Under the pieces are notes generated by a model. The model saw nothing but the letters and a program-made list of their open reading frames with translations. It was not told the origin of the DNA and searched no databases. From positions 164,275 to 228,274 of the forward strand of contig NZ_BCTN01000008.1 in the NCBI RefSeq assembly GCF_001571305.1: a DNA stretch of 64,000 nucleotides, written 5' to 3'. Position 1 is the first letter of the stretch. Each line of letters starts with the position of its first letter. The position numbers were made by a program, and so were the translations under genes. Shown here one piece after another: positions 18,339-26,719 of this stretch. This DNA is from Erwinia persicina NBRC 102418. GTDB taxonomy: Bacteria > Pseudomonadota > Gammaproteobacteria > Enterobacterales > Enterobacteriaceae.

Positions 18339-19433
18339 ATGTCTTACTGGACGAAATGGTTATGGCTGCTTTCGCTCTCTTATCTGGCTTCTGCACAGGC
18401 ACAGCCGCTGCAAAAAACCTTCTCTGACTGGCAGATCACCTGTAACAATCTCAACAGCTGCGAAGTGCGCAGCATTCCCGGCAACAACGGCCTGGCGATG
18501 ACGCTGGAGCGTGACGCCGGCAGCGATGCCCCGGCACAGTTGCGCATCGATTACGGCAACCGCTACAGCGGTCCGCTGCCTGGCGGTGCGCTTCGCGACA
18601 ATCTGCTGCTTGACGGGCGGCGGCTGCGGCTCGATCTGAAACACTGGCAGGTGGAGCCTCATCACCTGCTGACCATGCACGCTATTTCGATTGATGAATT
18701 TCTGGCGCAGGTGATGGATGCCGGGACGCTGCAACTGCTGTATCGGGCGGATGCGGTGATCGGCATGCGCGGGCTGAAGGAGGCGCTGATGCTGATGGAT
18801 GAAATCCAGGGGCGGGTGAACAGCAGTAGCGCTCTGATCCAGCGCGGCAACGATGCGCCCGGTCACGTACCGCCGGCACCGCCGATGCCGCAGATCAGTG
18901 CGCCACCGCGAATGCCGCAGGCTTTAACCCATGAAGAGTCGAGTGGGCTGATTGATTTTGGCACCTGGCGGGTAAACAGCGATAGCTGTTCGCTGGATCC
19001 GCTGCGCCGTGAAGTCAGTGTGTCACCGCTCAGCGATGATAAAGCGCTGCTACTGGTCAGCTGTGAAATGGGGGCCTATAACGTCATCGACCTGGCGTTT
19101 GAGGTCACGCGGACGGCACCCTACGTGTCGAAAAGCATTACGTTGACGCTGCCATTCTCTCTGCCGGACCGCAGTGATAATAATCTGGAACTGGTGAATG
19201 CCGACTTTGACGCGGCGCGCGGTGAGCTGCTGACTTTCAGTAAGGATCGCGGACTGGGCGACTGCGGGGTGGCGACACGCTGGCAGTATAATGGCCGCGA
19301 GTTTGTGCTGGCGGAGTATGCCCAGGAGAAAACCTGTGACGCCTGGCACAGCAGCGATCAGTGGCCGGTTCTGTGGGAAAGCCAGCCCGTTGTACCGCAG
19401 GATCCGGGCATGGTGGCGATGCAGGCGCAGTAA
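18339..19433 (+). CDS. ypfG: YpfG-like DUF1176 periplasmic protein
   Basis: The 364-residue protein has a signal peptide (LWLLSLSYLASAQAQ, cleavage after about residue 22) and two related halves of the DUF1176 family. Each begins with a FxDW/FGTW-type strand followed by a cysteine pair: FSDWQITCNNLNSCEV near residue 28 and IDFGTWRVNSDSCSLDPLRR near residue 206. They are joined by a proline-rich linker (about residues 174-194). The function is unknown. The symbol is given because E. coli ypfG, a DUF1176 gene, occupies the same backbone position between nudK and tktB. The ribosome binding site is weak (AGGGA, 14 bases upstream). Confidence 0.82.
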   Translation: MSYWTKWLWLLSLSYLASAQAQPLQKTFSDWQITCNNLNSCEVRSIPGNNGLAMTLERDAGSDAPAQLRIDYGNRYSGPLPGGALRDNLLLDGRRLRLDLKHWQVEPHHLLTMHAISIDEFLAQVMDAGTLQLLYRADAVIGMRGLKEALMLMDEIQGRVNSSSALIQRGNDAPGHVPPAPPMPQISAPPRMPQALTHEESSGLIDFGTWRVNSDSCSLDPLRREVSVSPLSDDKALLLVSCEMGAYNVIDLAFEVTRTAPYVSKSITLTLPFSLPDRSDNNLELVNADFDAARGELLTFSKDRGLGDCGVATRWQYNGREFVLAEYAQEKTCDAWHSSDQWPVLWESQPVVPQDPGMVAMQAQ

Positions 19434-19450
19434 ACCTGCGGGCCCTGCGC

Positions 19451-19597
19451 TCAGGCATCGCAATAGGCCATCAGGAAGTAACACAGGAGATGGATGGCGG
19501 CAATCACCGCCAGGGTCAGCGCCACAAACCCCACGTCATAGTCGGTAAGAAAATCGCCCAAGCGTGAGGTCAGGCGCGTCGCCTTCTTCATGTTCAT
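19451..19597 (-). CDS. Small single-span membrane protein, 48 aa, coupled to the MipA-like gene
   Basis: I do not recognise this gene. A 48-codon frame starts at the ATG that overlaps the stop codon of the MipA/OmpV-like gene (TAATG, one shared base), so it would be translated by reinitiation. It begins with a basic stretch (MNMKKATRLTSRLGDF) and then has one clear hydrophobic span (VGFVALTLAVIAAIHLLCYF, about residues 22-41), predicted to sit in the inner membrane with the basic end inside. It ends 17 bases from the convergent ypfG stop. Confidence 0.65.
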   Translation of the reverse strand: MNMKKATRLTSRLGDFLTDYDVGFVALTLAVIAAIHLLCYFLMAYCDA

Positions 19598-20379
19598 TAA
19601 AAGGTGTAGGTGATCGCCGCCGTAGCTGTGGCTTCGTTACGGCGGAAAACAATCGGACTGTCACCCGCATGATCACTGAGCCAGGTGTAGCCCGCCACCA
19701 GCGTGGTGCCCCACTGCGGCGTAAACTGATGTCCCCAGGTGATGCTGTTTTCCACCCCATAAAGTCCGCCCGGGGCCGAATAGCGGCGATAACCGCTGCG
19801 GGCGCTCTGCTGTCCACTGACCCCGTAAAATGTATTCATATAGCGGCTGTCACCGAATAATGCGGCAGACTGGAAGGCCAGCGTATCGCTGTCGTTTTGC
19901 AGAGGGATCAGCGTCACCGAGGTCTGATATTGCACACCCTGACTGTCGCTTAACGGCAGCGTTGCTTTACCCTCGACGGACAGCCAGGGCGCGATGGTCC
20001 AGCCGACCGCGACCGCCGTATTCAGGGCGGCGTCAATATTCCCCATGCCTTTCAGTTTGTCGGACCCGTCACGCCATGACGCGTTTTTCTCTGACCGTCC
20101 CAGGCTGTAGCCCAGCGTATGTTCAAGATAGAGTCCCGAGTCGGCCTGCAGGTCGTATCCCAACCCCTTTTGTGAATCAAAAAACACCGCGCCGTCACGC
20201 GCCTGAATGACCGGGGCAAACTGCCACTGACGCTGGTCGGAGCCGCTGTAACGTGGTGCACTGGTCGCGCCAACCCCCACGGTCAGGCTTGTCGGATCGG
20301 CGGCGCGGGCACCGGCGATCAACGTGACGTTCATAACGGCAATACAGCTAATGCACAGGGTAAGTTTTCTGGTTATCAT
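19597..20379 (-). CDS. MipA/OmpV-family outer membrane protein
   Basis: The 260-residue protein has a signal peptide (cleavage after GARA, about residue 26) and the MipA/OmpV pattern: SLTVGVGATSAPRYSGSDQ at the mature N-terminus, alternating beta-strands, ALFGDSRYMNTFYGVSGQQS and a C-terminal aromatic residue (ITYTF) as in outer membrane beta-barrels. E. coli MipA is a scaffold for murein hydrolases and synthase; OmpV-type relatives are porin-like. It is divergent from a two-component system whose pump genes follow, which suggests that the same regulator may control it. A 48-residue gene is coupled to its end. Confidence 0.88.
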   Translation of the reverse strand: MITRKLTLCISCIAVMNVTLIAGARAADPTSLTVGVGATSAPRYSGSDQRQWQFAPVIQARDGAVFFDSQKGLGYDLQADSGLYLEHTLGYSLGRSEKNASWRDGSDKLKGMGNIDAALNTAVAVGWTIAPWLSVEGKATLPLSDSQGVQYQTSVTLIPLQNDSDTLAFQSAALFGDSRYMNTFYGVSGQQSARSGYRRYSAPGGLYGVENSITWGHQFTPQWGTTLVAGYTWLSDHAGDSPIVFRRNEATATAAITYTF

Positions 20380-20500
20380 CGTCGCTCCTCAGCACCGAAT
20401 CATTACGGCTCCCAAGCGGCCGCGCATCTGATACCGAATAATGAACAGGCAGTGTCAATTTCCTGCCAGGGTTTTATGAAGAAATAATCAAGGTGAGTAA

Positions 20501-21196
20501 ATGCAGATGAAACGCGTACTGATTATTGAGGACGACGCGGATGCGGCTAATGTCCTGGAAGCTTATTTACGGCGGGAAAGCTTTAATGTGGCAATCGCCA
20601 GCGACGGTCTTGCCGGGCTGGAGATGGCGCAGAGCTGGAAGCCAGACCTGATCCTGCTGGATATTATGCTGCCGGTGATGAACGGCAGTGATGTCCTGGC
20701 CGCCGTACGGCGCAAGGGCGATATTCCGGTGATTATGGTTTCTGCCATGGGCGACACGCCAGACAAAATAGGCGCGCTGCGCTACGGCGCCGATGATTAC
20801 GTTGTTAAACCTTACAACCCCGGTGAAGTGGTGGCCCGCGTGCATGCCGTGCTGCGCCGGGCCTCCGGGCGTCAAGGCCAGAAAGAGCTTCTCCGCTGGC
20901 AGGGGCTGGAAGTGGATACGGAGTCGCTGACGGCGGTCGTCAGGCACGACGGCGATAGCGTCACCTGGCTGGAGCTTACGCCGACGGAACTCTCCCTGCT
21001 CACCACGCTGATGCAGTCCCAGACCTATCCTTTTTCCCGCCAGCAGCTGCTGGAGCGCTGCCTGCCGGAGAGCGAAGCGCTGGAGCGCGTGGTGGATACC
21101 CACGTATACAACCTGCGTAAAAAACTGGAAAACGCGGGCATTGCGGACGTGCTGCATAATGTCCGCGGCGTCGGCTACCGGTTCAGACAGCCATGA
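20501..21196 (+). CDS. OmpR-family response regulator (AdeR/BaeR-like)
   Basis: The 231-residue protein has a receiver domain (VLIIEDDADAANVLEAYLRR, phospho-acceptor Asp54 in LILLDIMLP, Lys in YVVKPYNPGE) and a winged-helix DNA-binding domain (LTPTELSLLTTLM, then RVVDTHVYNLRKKLENAG and NVRGVGYRFR). The stretch SEALERVVDTHVYNLRKKLE resembles Acinetobacter AdeR, a regulator of an RND pump. Its gene overlaps the kinase gene by ATGA, and the RND pump genes follow, so it probably activates them. A second ATG two codons downstream is also possible as start. Confidence 0.9.
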   Translation: MQMKRVLIIEDDADAANVLEAYLRRESFNVAIASDGLAGLEMAQSWKPDLILLDIMLPVMNGSDVLAAVRRKGDIPVIMVSAMGDTPDKIGALRYGADDYVVKPYNPGEVVARVHAVLRRASGRQGQKELLRWQGLEVDTESLTAVVRHDGDSVTWLELTPTELSLLTTLMQSQTYPFSRQQLLERCLPESEALERVVDTHVYNLRKKLENAGIADVLHNVRGVGYRFRQP

Positions 21197-22395
21197 GTCA
21201 GCCAAAAGAACAGAGTCTGTGGCGCTGGATCTGCATGCGGATCCTTGCGCTGGTGATGGGATCGGTGGTGATGATCGGCTTCTGCATGTGGCTGCGCTTT
21301 GTGATCCAGAAATACTGGGTACTCAACCGTATGCCGCCCGCAGAGAGTCAGGAGCTGGCTATCCTGTTAAAAAATCCCGAACGCGACGTCTTACGCTTTC
21401 ACCAACTGGCGGATGCCGGGTTTGGCATCAGCTATTCAGTGCCTGACATCACCTCTTCTGACTGGATAACGTTGTGGGTGTTAATCCTGATGGCGATGCC
21501 GGTAATCATTGTTCTCGGACTACGCGCCGCCAGGCCGCTTTCGGAACAGTTCAGCCGGCTGGCTACGGCGGCACGATCCGTGGCGCACGGCGAATTTGGT
21601 ACCCGGGCCGATACGGTGGAAAACGCGCCTGCGGAGCTGGCGCAGTTCACGGAAGACTTTAATCTGATGTCCCGGCAGCTGGAACGTTACGATCGGGAAC
21701 TGCGGGCTTCCCATGTTGCGATGGCTCACGAGCTGCGATCGCCGCTGACCGCCGCTATGGGGCGGCTGCAGGGCATGCTGGACGGCGTGTTTGCGCCCGA
21801 TCTGACCCAGTTAAATATGGTGATGAAGCAGCTGCAACACCTGAACCGTCTCACGGATGAGCTGCATCTGCTGTCCCTTGCCGATGCGGGACAGCTTACG
21901 TTTACCCTCAACACCTTTGATCTGGTGGAACTGCTGAACGAGCGGGTAGCCTGGATCAGGCCTCAGGCCGTAGCGGCCGCAATGAGCATTAACGTCAGTG
22001 CACCGGCCCCCGCCGTTTTTCGCGGCGATCCGTTCAGAATGGGGCAGGTGTTTACTATCCTGCTGGAAAATGCGGTGCGCTATGCTGCCGAAGGCAAGGT
22101 GCTGGATATCGAGATAAAGCCCCATCTTAAAGGCTACCTGATCGCTTTCACCGATCGCGGGCCGGGTGTGGATGCCGCGTTTCTGCCGCTGATGTTTGAA
22201 CGGTTCACCCGCGCCGAATCATCCCGCGCGCGCCACTCTGGCGGCAGCGGGCTTGGCCTGTCGATAGCCCGCGCTATCTGTGAAGCCAGCGGGGGGAAGC
22301 TGGTGGCCTCACAGCCCGAACACCGGGGGCTGACGATAAGCCTCTATCTGCCGTTTGCCATTCCTGAGGCGGGAATGAAAAATCAGTTGAATTGA
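21193..22395 (+). CDS. Sensor histidine kinase (AdeS/BaeS-like)
   Basis: The 400-residue inner-membrane kinase has two membrane segments (about residues 14-36 and 92-110) around a short periplasmic part of about 55 residues, a HAMP linker (ARPLSEQFSRLATAARSVAHG), the phospho-acceptor box HVAMAHELRSPLTA with His179 and a HATPase_c domain (LLENAVRYA, FTDRGPGVD, GGSGLGLSIARAI). The small sensor loop suggests detection of envelope stress or a membrane-bound ligand rather than a large ligand domain. It forms an operon with the response regulator, and the pump genes begin 78 bases downstream. Confidence 0.92.
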   Translation: MSQPKEQSLWRWICMRILALVMGSVVMIGFCMWLRFVIQKYWVLNRMPPAESQELAILLKNPERDVLRFHQLADAGFGISYSVPDITSSDWITLWVLILMAMPVIIVLGLRAARPLSEQFSRLATAARSVAHGEFGTRADTVENAPAELAQFTEDFNLMSRQLERYDRELRASHVAMAHELRSPLTAAMGRLQGMLDGVFAPDLTQLNMVMKQLQHLNRLTDELHLLSLADAGQLTFTLNTFDLVELLNERVAWIRPQAVAAAMSINVSAPAPAVFRGDPFRMGQVFTILLENAVRYAAEGKVLDIEIKPHLKGYLIAFTDRGPGVDAAFLPLMFERFTRAESSRARHSGGSGLGLSIARAICEASGGKLVASQPEHRGLTISLYLPFAIPEAGMKNQLN

Positions 22396-22473
22396 CATTT
22401 CCTTGACAGGACGTGCAGCAAATCTGGACAGTCGCACGATTGAATAGGGCTATCACCGCACAGGAATAGCCCT

Positions 22474-23616
22474 ATGACCGATACCTTTACTGACTACGCC
22501 CGCCACATACTGCACCACCTCAACCTGCCTGGCCGGCTCTCTGTCCACTGTCTGTGGCTGTTCTCGTTTCCGCTGATTTTTCTTCTCGCTGCCTGCGGTG
22601 ACAAGGGACAGCCGGCATCGCCGCACGTCCGTCCTGTTCGCTATGTGATTGCCCCGGCCTCGCTTTCCGGCAGCCTGCTGTCGCAGACCGGAGAGATCCG
22701 CGCAACGGATGAAACAACGCTGGCTTTTCGTCTGGATGGCCGCCTGATTTCGCGTGCCGTGGATGTCGGTGACCGGGTGAAAGCAGGGCAGTTACTGGCG
22801 GTGCAGGATAACAGCACAGGGCTGAACCAGCTTGGCAGTGCACGGGCTGATCTGGCCAGTGCGCAGGCGGCTGAACGGGTAGCGGCGCTGAATCTGCAAC
22901 GGATGACCACGCTGACAAAAACCGGTGCCATTGCCCGCATGCAGCTCGATACGGCCCGGTCAGACTGGCAGGCGGCCCTGTCAAAAAGGCAGAGCAGCGA
23001 GGCTGCACTGAAAAATGCGCAGGACAGCCTGAGCTGGACCCGACTGACCGCACCGTCAGACGGCATTATTACTGGGGTCAGTGCTCAGCCCGGTCAGGTG
23101 GTCAGTGCCGGACAGGCGGTGTTCAGCCTGGCGGCAGGCGGTGGCCGCGACGCTGTGTTTGACCTCAGCGATCCGCAGGCGCTGACGCAAAGTAACCCCG
23201 CCGTGGTTCGCGTGTCGCTGCTGGCCGACCCGACCATTCAGGTTCAGGGGCACCTGCGTGACGTCAGCCCGCAGGCCGATCCCCAGACGCGTACCTGGCG
23301 GGTGCGCGTAACGCTGGATCATCCTCCGGAAAGCATGGCGCTGGGGGCCAGCGTCCTGGTGAACTGGCGGCGTGAGGGCACGCGCAGCATCCTGCTGCCG
23401 GCGTCGGCGCTGACCCGGGTGGGGGATCAACCGGCCGTATTCGTGGTCGATCGCACCCAACAACGGGTGCGGCTGCGCCCGGTCACGCTGGGGGCCTTCA
23501 CCGTGACGGACATTTCCGTCACCGGCGGCGTTCGCCCCGGAGAAGCGGTGGTGACGGCCGGTGTCAGCAAGCTGCGCGACGGTGAAAAAGTCACCCTGCT
23601 GGAGGACGGAGAATGA
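22474..23616 (+). CDS. RND efflux membrane fusion protein (periplasmic adaptor lipoprotein)
   Basis: The 380-residue protein has a signal sequence ending in a lipobox (FLLAAC, Cys41), so it should be a lipoprotein anchored in the inner membrane. The adaptor domains follow in order: lipoyl half-motif (ETTLAFRLDGRLISRAVDVGD), a coiled-coil hairpin (about residues 125-185), the second lipoyl half (LTAPSDGIITGVSAQPGQVV) and beta-barrel/membrane-proximal domains. The N-region before the hydrophobic core is unusually long (about 27 residues). It overlaps the pump gene by ATGA. No outer membrane channel gene is present, so TolC is presumably used. Confidence 0.92.
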   Translation: MTDTFTDYARHILHHLNLPGRLSVHCLWLFSFPLIFLLAACGDKGQPASPHVRPVRYVIAPASLSGSLLSQTGEIRATDETTLAFRLDGRLISRAVDVGDRVKAGQLLAVQDNSTGLNQLGSARADLASAQAAERVAALNLQRMTTLTKTGAIARMQLDTARSDWQAALSKRQSSEAALKNAQDSLSWTRLTAPSDGIITGVSAQPGQVVSAGQAVFSLAAGGGRDAVFDLSDPQALTQSNPAVVRVSLLADPTIQVQGHLRDVSPQADPQTRTWRVRVTLDHPPESMALGASVLVNWRREGTRSILLPASALTRVGDQPAVFVVDRTQQRVRLRPVTLGAFTVTDISVTGGVRPGEAVVTAGVSKLRDGEKVTLLEDGE

Positions 23617-26600
23617 ATCCGAAAAATGCCACGTCACGTTTTAATCTCTCCAACTGGGCGTTACAGCATCAGCAGCTGATTGTCTTCTTTATGCTGCTGG
23701 TCATGGCCGCCGGTATCTTCAGTTATGTGAACCTGCCGCGTAATGAGGATCCGGCCTTTACCATCAAAACCGCCGTGGTGTCGGCCGCCTGGCCCGGTGC
23801 CGATGTGAACGATACCGTCAATCTGGTCACCGATACGCTGGAGAAAAAGCTGCAGGAGATCCCCTACCTCGACTTTGTCGAGAGTGAAACCCGTGCCGGA
23901 CAGGCGGTGATTTTTGTCAATCTGCGTGACGACACGCCGCCTGCTTCCGTTCAGGATATCTGGTATCAGGTGCGCAAGAAGGTCGAAGATATTGCGCCCT
24001 CCCTGCCGCAGGGCGTACAGACGCCGCAGGTGAACGACGAGTTTGATGATACGTTTGGCACCATTTACGGTTTTACCGCCGAGGGCTTCACTCCGCGTGA
24101 GCTGCGTGACCGGGTGGAGGCTATCCGCCGCAGCCTGATGTCACTGCCGGATATGGGTAAAATTATCCTGACAGGCGTGCAGGAAGAGCAGATCGTCATT
24201 GCCTTTTCGCCGCGAAAAATGGCCGGGCTGGGGCTGGATCTCCAGCAGGTTACCGCCGCCATTGCCGCACAAAATGCGGTGGCACCCGCCGGAGAAATTC
24301 GCAGCGACCGGGAAAATATCGCCCTGCGCGTCACCGGAGCGCTGGGGTCAGCAGAGAGCCTGCAGGCGATCGTCCTGCACATCGGGGAGCGGTACATTCC
24401 TCTGAGTGATATTGCCACGGTAACCCGCCAGGCCGCAGAGCCGCCGGCGTCCGCATTTCGCGTTAACGGCCAGCCTGCCATTGGACTGGCGATCTCCATG
24501 GCCGCCAGCGGAAATATGATCCATTTTGGCGAGGCAGTCAGCCAGCGTATGGCGGCCATTCAGGCCGGGCTGCCGCACGGGATTGAAATGACCCGGGTGG
24601 CCGACCAGAGCAAGGTCGTTCAGCAGGCGGTCAGCGGCTTTACCCGCGTGCTGGCAGAAGCGGTGATTATCGTGATGGCGGTCTCTTTTATCTCGCTGGG
24701 GATGCGCGCCGGGCTGGTGGTCGCCACGGCGATCCCGCTGGTGCTGGCGATTACCTTTACCGGCATGATGCTGGCCGGGATCGGTTTGCAGCGTATTTCG
24801 CTGGGCGCGCTGATTATTGCGCTCGGGCTGCTGGTGGACGATGCGATGATCACCGTGGAAACGATGGTGTCGAGGCTCGAGGCGGGGGACAGCCGCTGGA
24901 AGGCTGCCAGCCATGCGTTTGAAACCACGGCTTTCCCGATGCTGACAGGGACGCTGGTGATGATCGCCGGGTTTATTCCGGTCGGGTTTGCCGCCTCCAG
25001 CGCCGGGGAATACTGTTTTTCACTGTTTGCCGTGGTGATGATCGCGCTGCTCTCTTCATGGGTGGTGGCGATCCTGTTTTCCCCGCTGACCGGCACCTGG
25101 CTGCTGCCCGCGACCCTCAGCGCCCATCAGCACGGGCCGGGAAGGATGGCGCGCGGCTATCACCGGCTGCTGGCGCTGGCGCTGCGCCACCGGCTGAAAA
25201 CAGTATCGACGGCCCTGATCCTGCTGGTGCTGGCAGGGTGGGGGACCACGTTTATGCAGGGGGAGTTTTTCCCGGCCTCCGACCGTCCCGAACTGCTGGT
25301 CAGCCTGACGCTGCCCGGTAATGCTTCGCAGGCTGAAACCGAACGGCGGACAGAACACCTGGAGCAGGCGCTGCGCGGAAACCCGCATATTGACCATCTT
25401 TCCAGCTATATCGGCACCGGCGCGATCCGCTTCTATCTGCCGATGGATGTGCTGCTGGATAATGAAAATACGGCCCAGCTGGTGGTGGTGGCGAAGAGTC
25501 TTGAGGATCGCGAAGCGCTGCGCAAGCAGCTGGAAAAGATCCTCTCCGCCGGATTTGGTGATATCGCCACGCGCGTGTCGCCGCTGGAGCTTGGCCCACC
25601 GGTCGGCTGGCCGCTTAAATATCGCGTGAGCGGGCCGGATTATCATCGGGTGCAGGCGATCGCCCGACAGCTCGCCGGTATCCTGGGCGACAGTCCGGCC
25701 ACCCGCGAAGTCAACCTCACCGCCGGGGAGCCGGAGCGCGTGGTTACGCTGCAGATTAACCAGACCGCCGCCCGCGCAGCCGGGCTCTCCTCGGAAAGTG
25801 TGGCCAGCGCGCTGCACACCCTGTGGTCGGGCAGCGTGGTGACAACGGTTCGTGACGGCAACCGGCTGGTGGACGTGGTGCTGCGGGCGAACGATACCGA
25901 ACGCCAGGATCTGTCAACGCTCTCTGCCCTGCAACTCACCGCCAGCAGCGGGGTGAAGGTGCCGTTAAGCCAGGTGGCCACCCTCAGATGGGGGATTCAG
26001 GATCCCGTTATCTGGCGTCATCAGCGTCTGCCGTTTATCACCGTGCAGACCGACCTGGCGCCGGGGCGGCGTGCGGAAGCCGTCTCACAGCAGCTGGCTG
26101 CCTCCGTTGCTCAGGTGCGAAACGCCCTGCCGCCGGAGTACCGGATTGAAGAGGGTGGCGCGGTAGCCGAGTCGGATAAGGGGAACAGCTCGGTGTTTGC
26201 CGTGCTGCCGGTGACGCTGTTCTTTATGCTGATCCTGCTGATGGTTCAGCTACAGCGCTTCTCACGGATGCTGCTGGCGCTGCTGATGGCCCCCTTCGGC
26301 CTGATAGGTATCGTGCTGGCGATGCTCCCCACCGGCACGCCGATGGGCTTTGTTGCGCTGCTGGGGATGATTGCACTCGCCGGTATGATCATCCGTAATG
26401 CGGTGATTTTAATCAGCGAGGTGGACAGCAATCTGCAGCGGGGGATGGCCAAAGAGGATGCGATTACAGCCGCCGCACACCATCGTGCCCGTCCGATTAT
26501 GCTGACCGCCTGCGCGGCTATCCTCGGCATGATCCCGATCGCGGAGCAGGTATTCTGGGGACCCATGGCTTATGCCATCATCGGCGGATTGCTGGTGGCG

Positions 26601-26675
26601 ACGCTGGTGACGCTGACGGTGCTGCCCGCCTGTCTCAGCCTGGCGATCCGCGACGAAGCTGCGGCGAAGCCATAA
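23613..26675 (+). CDS. RND efflux transporter, AcrB superfamily, subfamily different from AcrB/AcrD
   Basis: The 1020-residue inner-membrane antiporter has the RND layout of 12 membrane segments and two large periplasmic loops. The TM4 motif GLLVDDAMITVE keeps both proton-relay aspartates (Asp409, Asp410). In TM10 the motif reads GMIIRNAVILI, with Arg928 where AcrB has the relay Lys940. It starts with an unusually polar N-terminus (MNPKNATSRFNLSNWALQHQ) before TM1, as in the subgroup of pumps whose first loop reads NLPRNEDPAFTIKTAVVSA. Substrates cannot be told. It is co-transcribed with its adaptor and lies downstream of a two-component system, which probably controls it. Confidence 0.93.
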   Translation: MNPKNATSRFNLSNWALQHQQLIVFFMLLVMAAGIFSYVNLPRNEDPAFTIKTAVVSAAWPGADVNDTVNLVTDTLEKKLQEIPYLDFVESETRAGQAVIFVNLRDDTPPASVQDIWYQVRKKVEDIAPSLPQGVQTPQVNDEFDDTFGTIYGFTAEGFTPRELRDRVEAIRRSLMSLPDMGKIILTGVQEEQIVIAFSPRKMAGLGLDLQQVTAAIAAQNAVAPAGEIRSDRENIALRVTGALGSAESLQAIVLHIGERYIPLSDIATVTRQAAEPPASAFRVNGQPAIGLAISMAASGNMIHFGEAVSQRMAAIQAGLPHGIEMTRVADQSKVVQQAVSGFTRVLAEAVIIVMAVSFISLGMRAGLVVATAIPLVLAITFTGMMLAGIGLQRISLGALIIALGLLVDDAMITVETMVSRLEAGDSRWKAASHAFETTAFPMLTGTLVMIAGFIPVGFAASSAGEYCFSLFAVVMIALLSSWVVAILFSPLTGTWLLPATLSAHQHGPGRMARGYHRLLALALRHRLKTVSTALILLVLAGWGTTFMQGEFFPASDRPELLVSLTLPGNASQAETERRTEHLEQALRGNPHIDHLSSYIGTGAIRFYLPMDVLLDNENTAQLVVVAKSLEDREALRKQLEKILSAGFGDIATRVSPLELGPPVGWPLKYRVSGPDYHRVQAIARQLAGILGDSPATREVNLTAGEPERVVTLQINQTAARAAGLSSESVASALHTLWSGSVVTTVRDGNRLVDVVLRANDTERQDLSTLSALQLTASSGVKVPLSQVATLRWGIQDPVIWRHQRLPFITVQTDLAPGRRAEAVSQQLAASVAQVRNALPPEYRIEEGGAVAESDKGNSSVFAVLPVTLFFMLILLMVQLQRFSRMLLALLMAPFGLIGIVLAMLPTGTPMGFVALLGMIALAGMIIRNAVILISEVDSNLQRGMAKEDAITAAAHHRARPIMLTACAAILGMIPIAEQVFWGPMAYAIIGGLLVATLVTLTVLPACLSLAIRDEAAAKP

Positions 26676-26698
26676 AAAAACCGCCTTTCGGCGGTTCA
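26674..26698 (-). terminator. Rho-independent terminator of tktB, possibly used by the RND operon as well
   Basis: AACCGCC (26679-26685) and GGCGGTT (26690-26696) form a stem with a TTTC loop. Reading leftward it is followed by seven T residues, so it terminates tktB; it overlaps the stop codon of the convergent RND gene. Confidence 0.85.
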
Positions 26699-26719
26699 GG
26701 GGGGAAAGACAACGGGCTG

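Noticed and set aside
18157..18339. 60-codon frame ending in a TAATG overlap with ypfG
   Set aside because: The overlap looked like translational coupling, but the frame begins with GTG, has no ribosome binding site and runs across the region that should hold the ypfG promoter.
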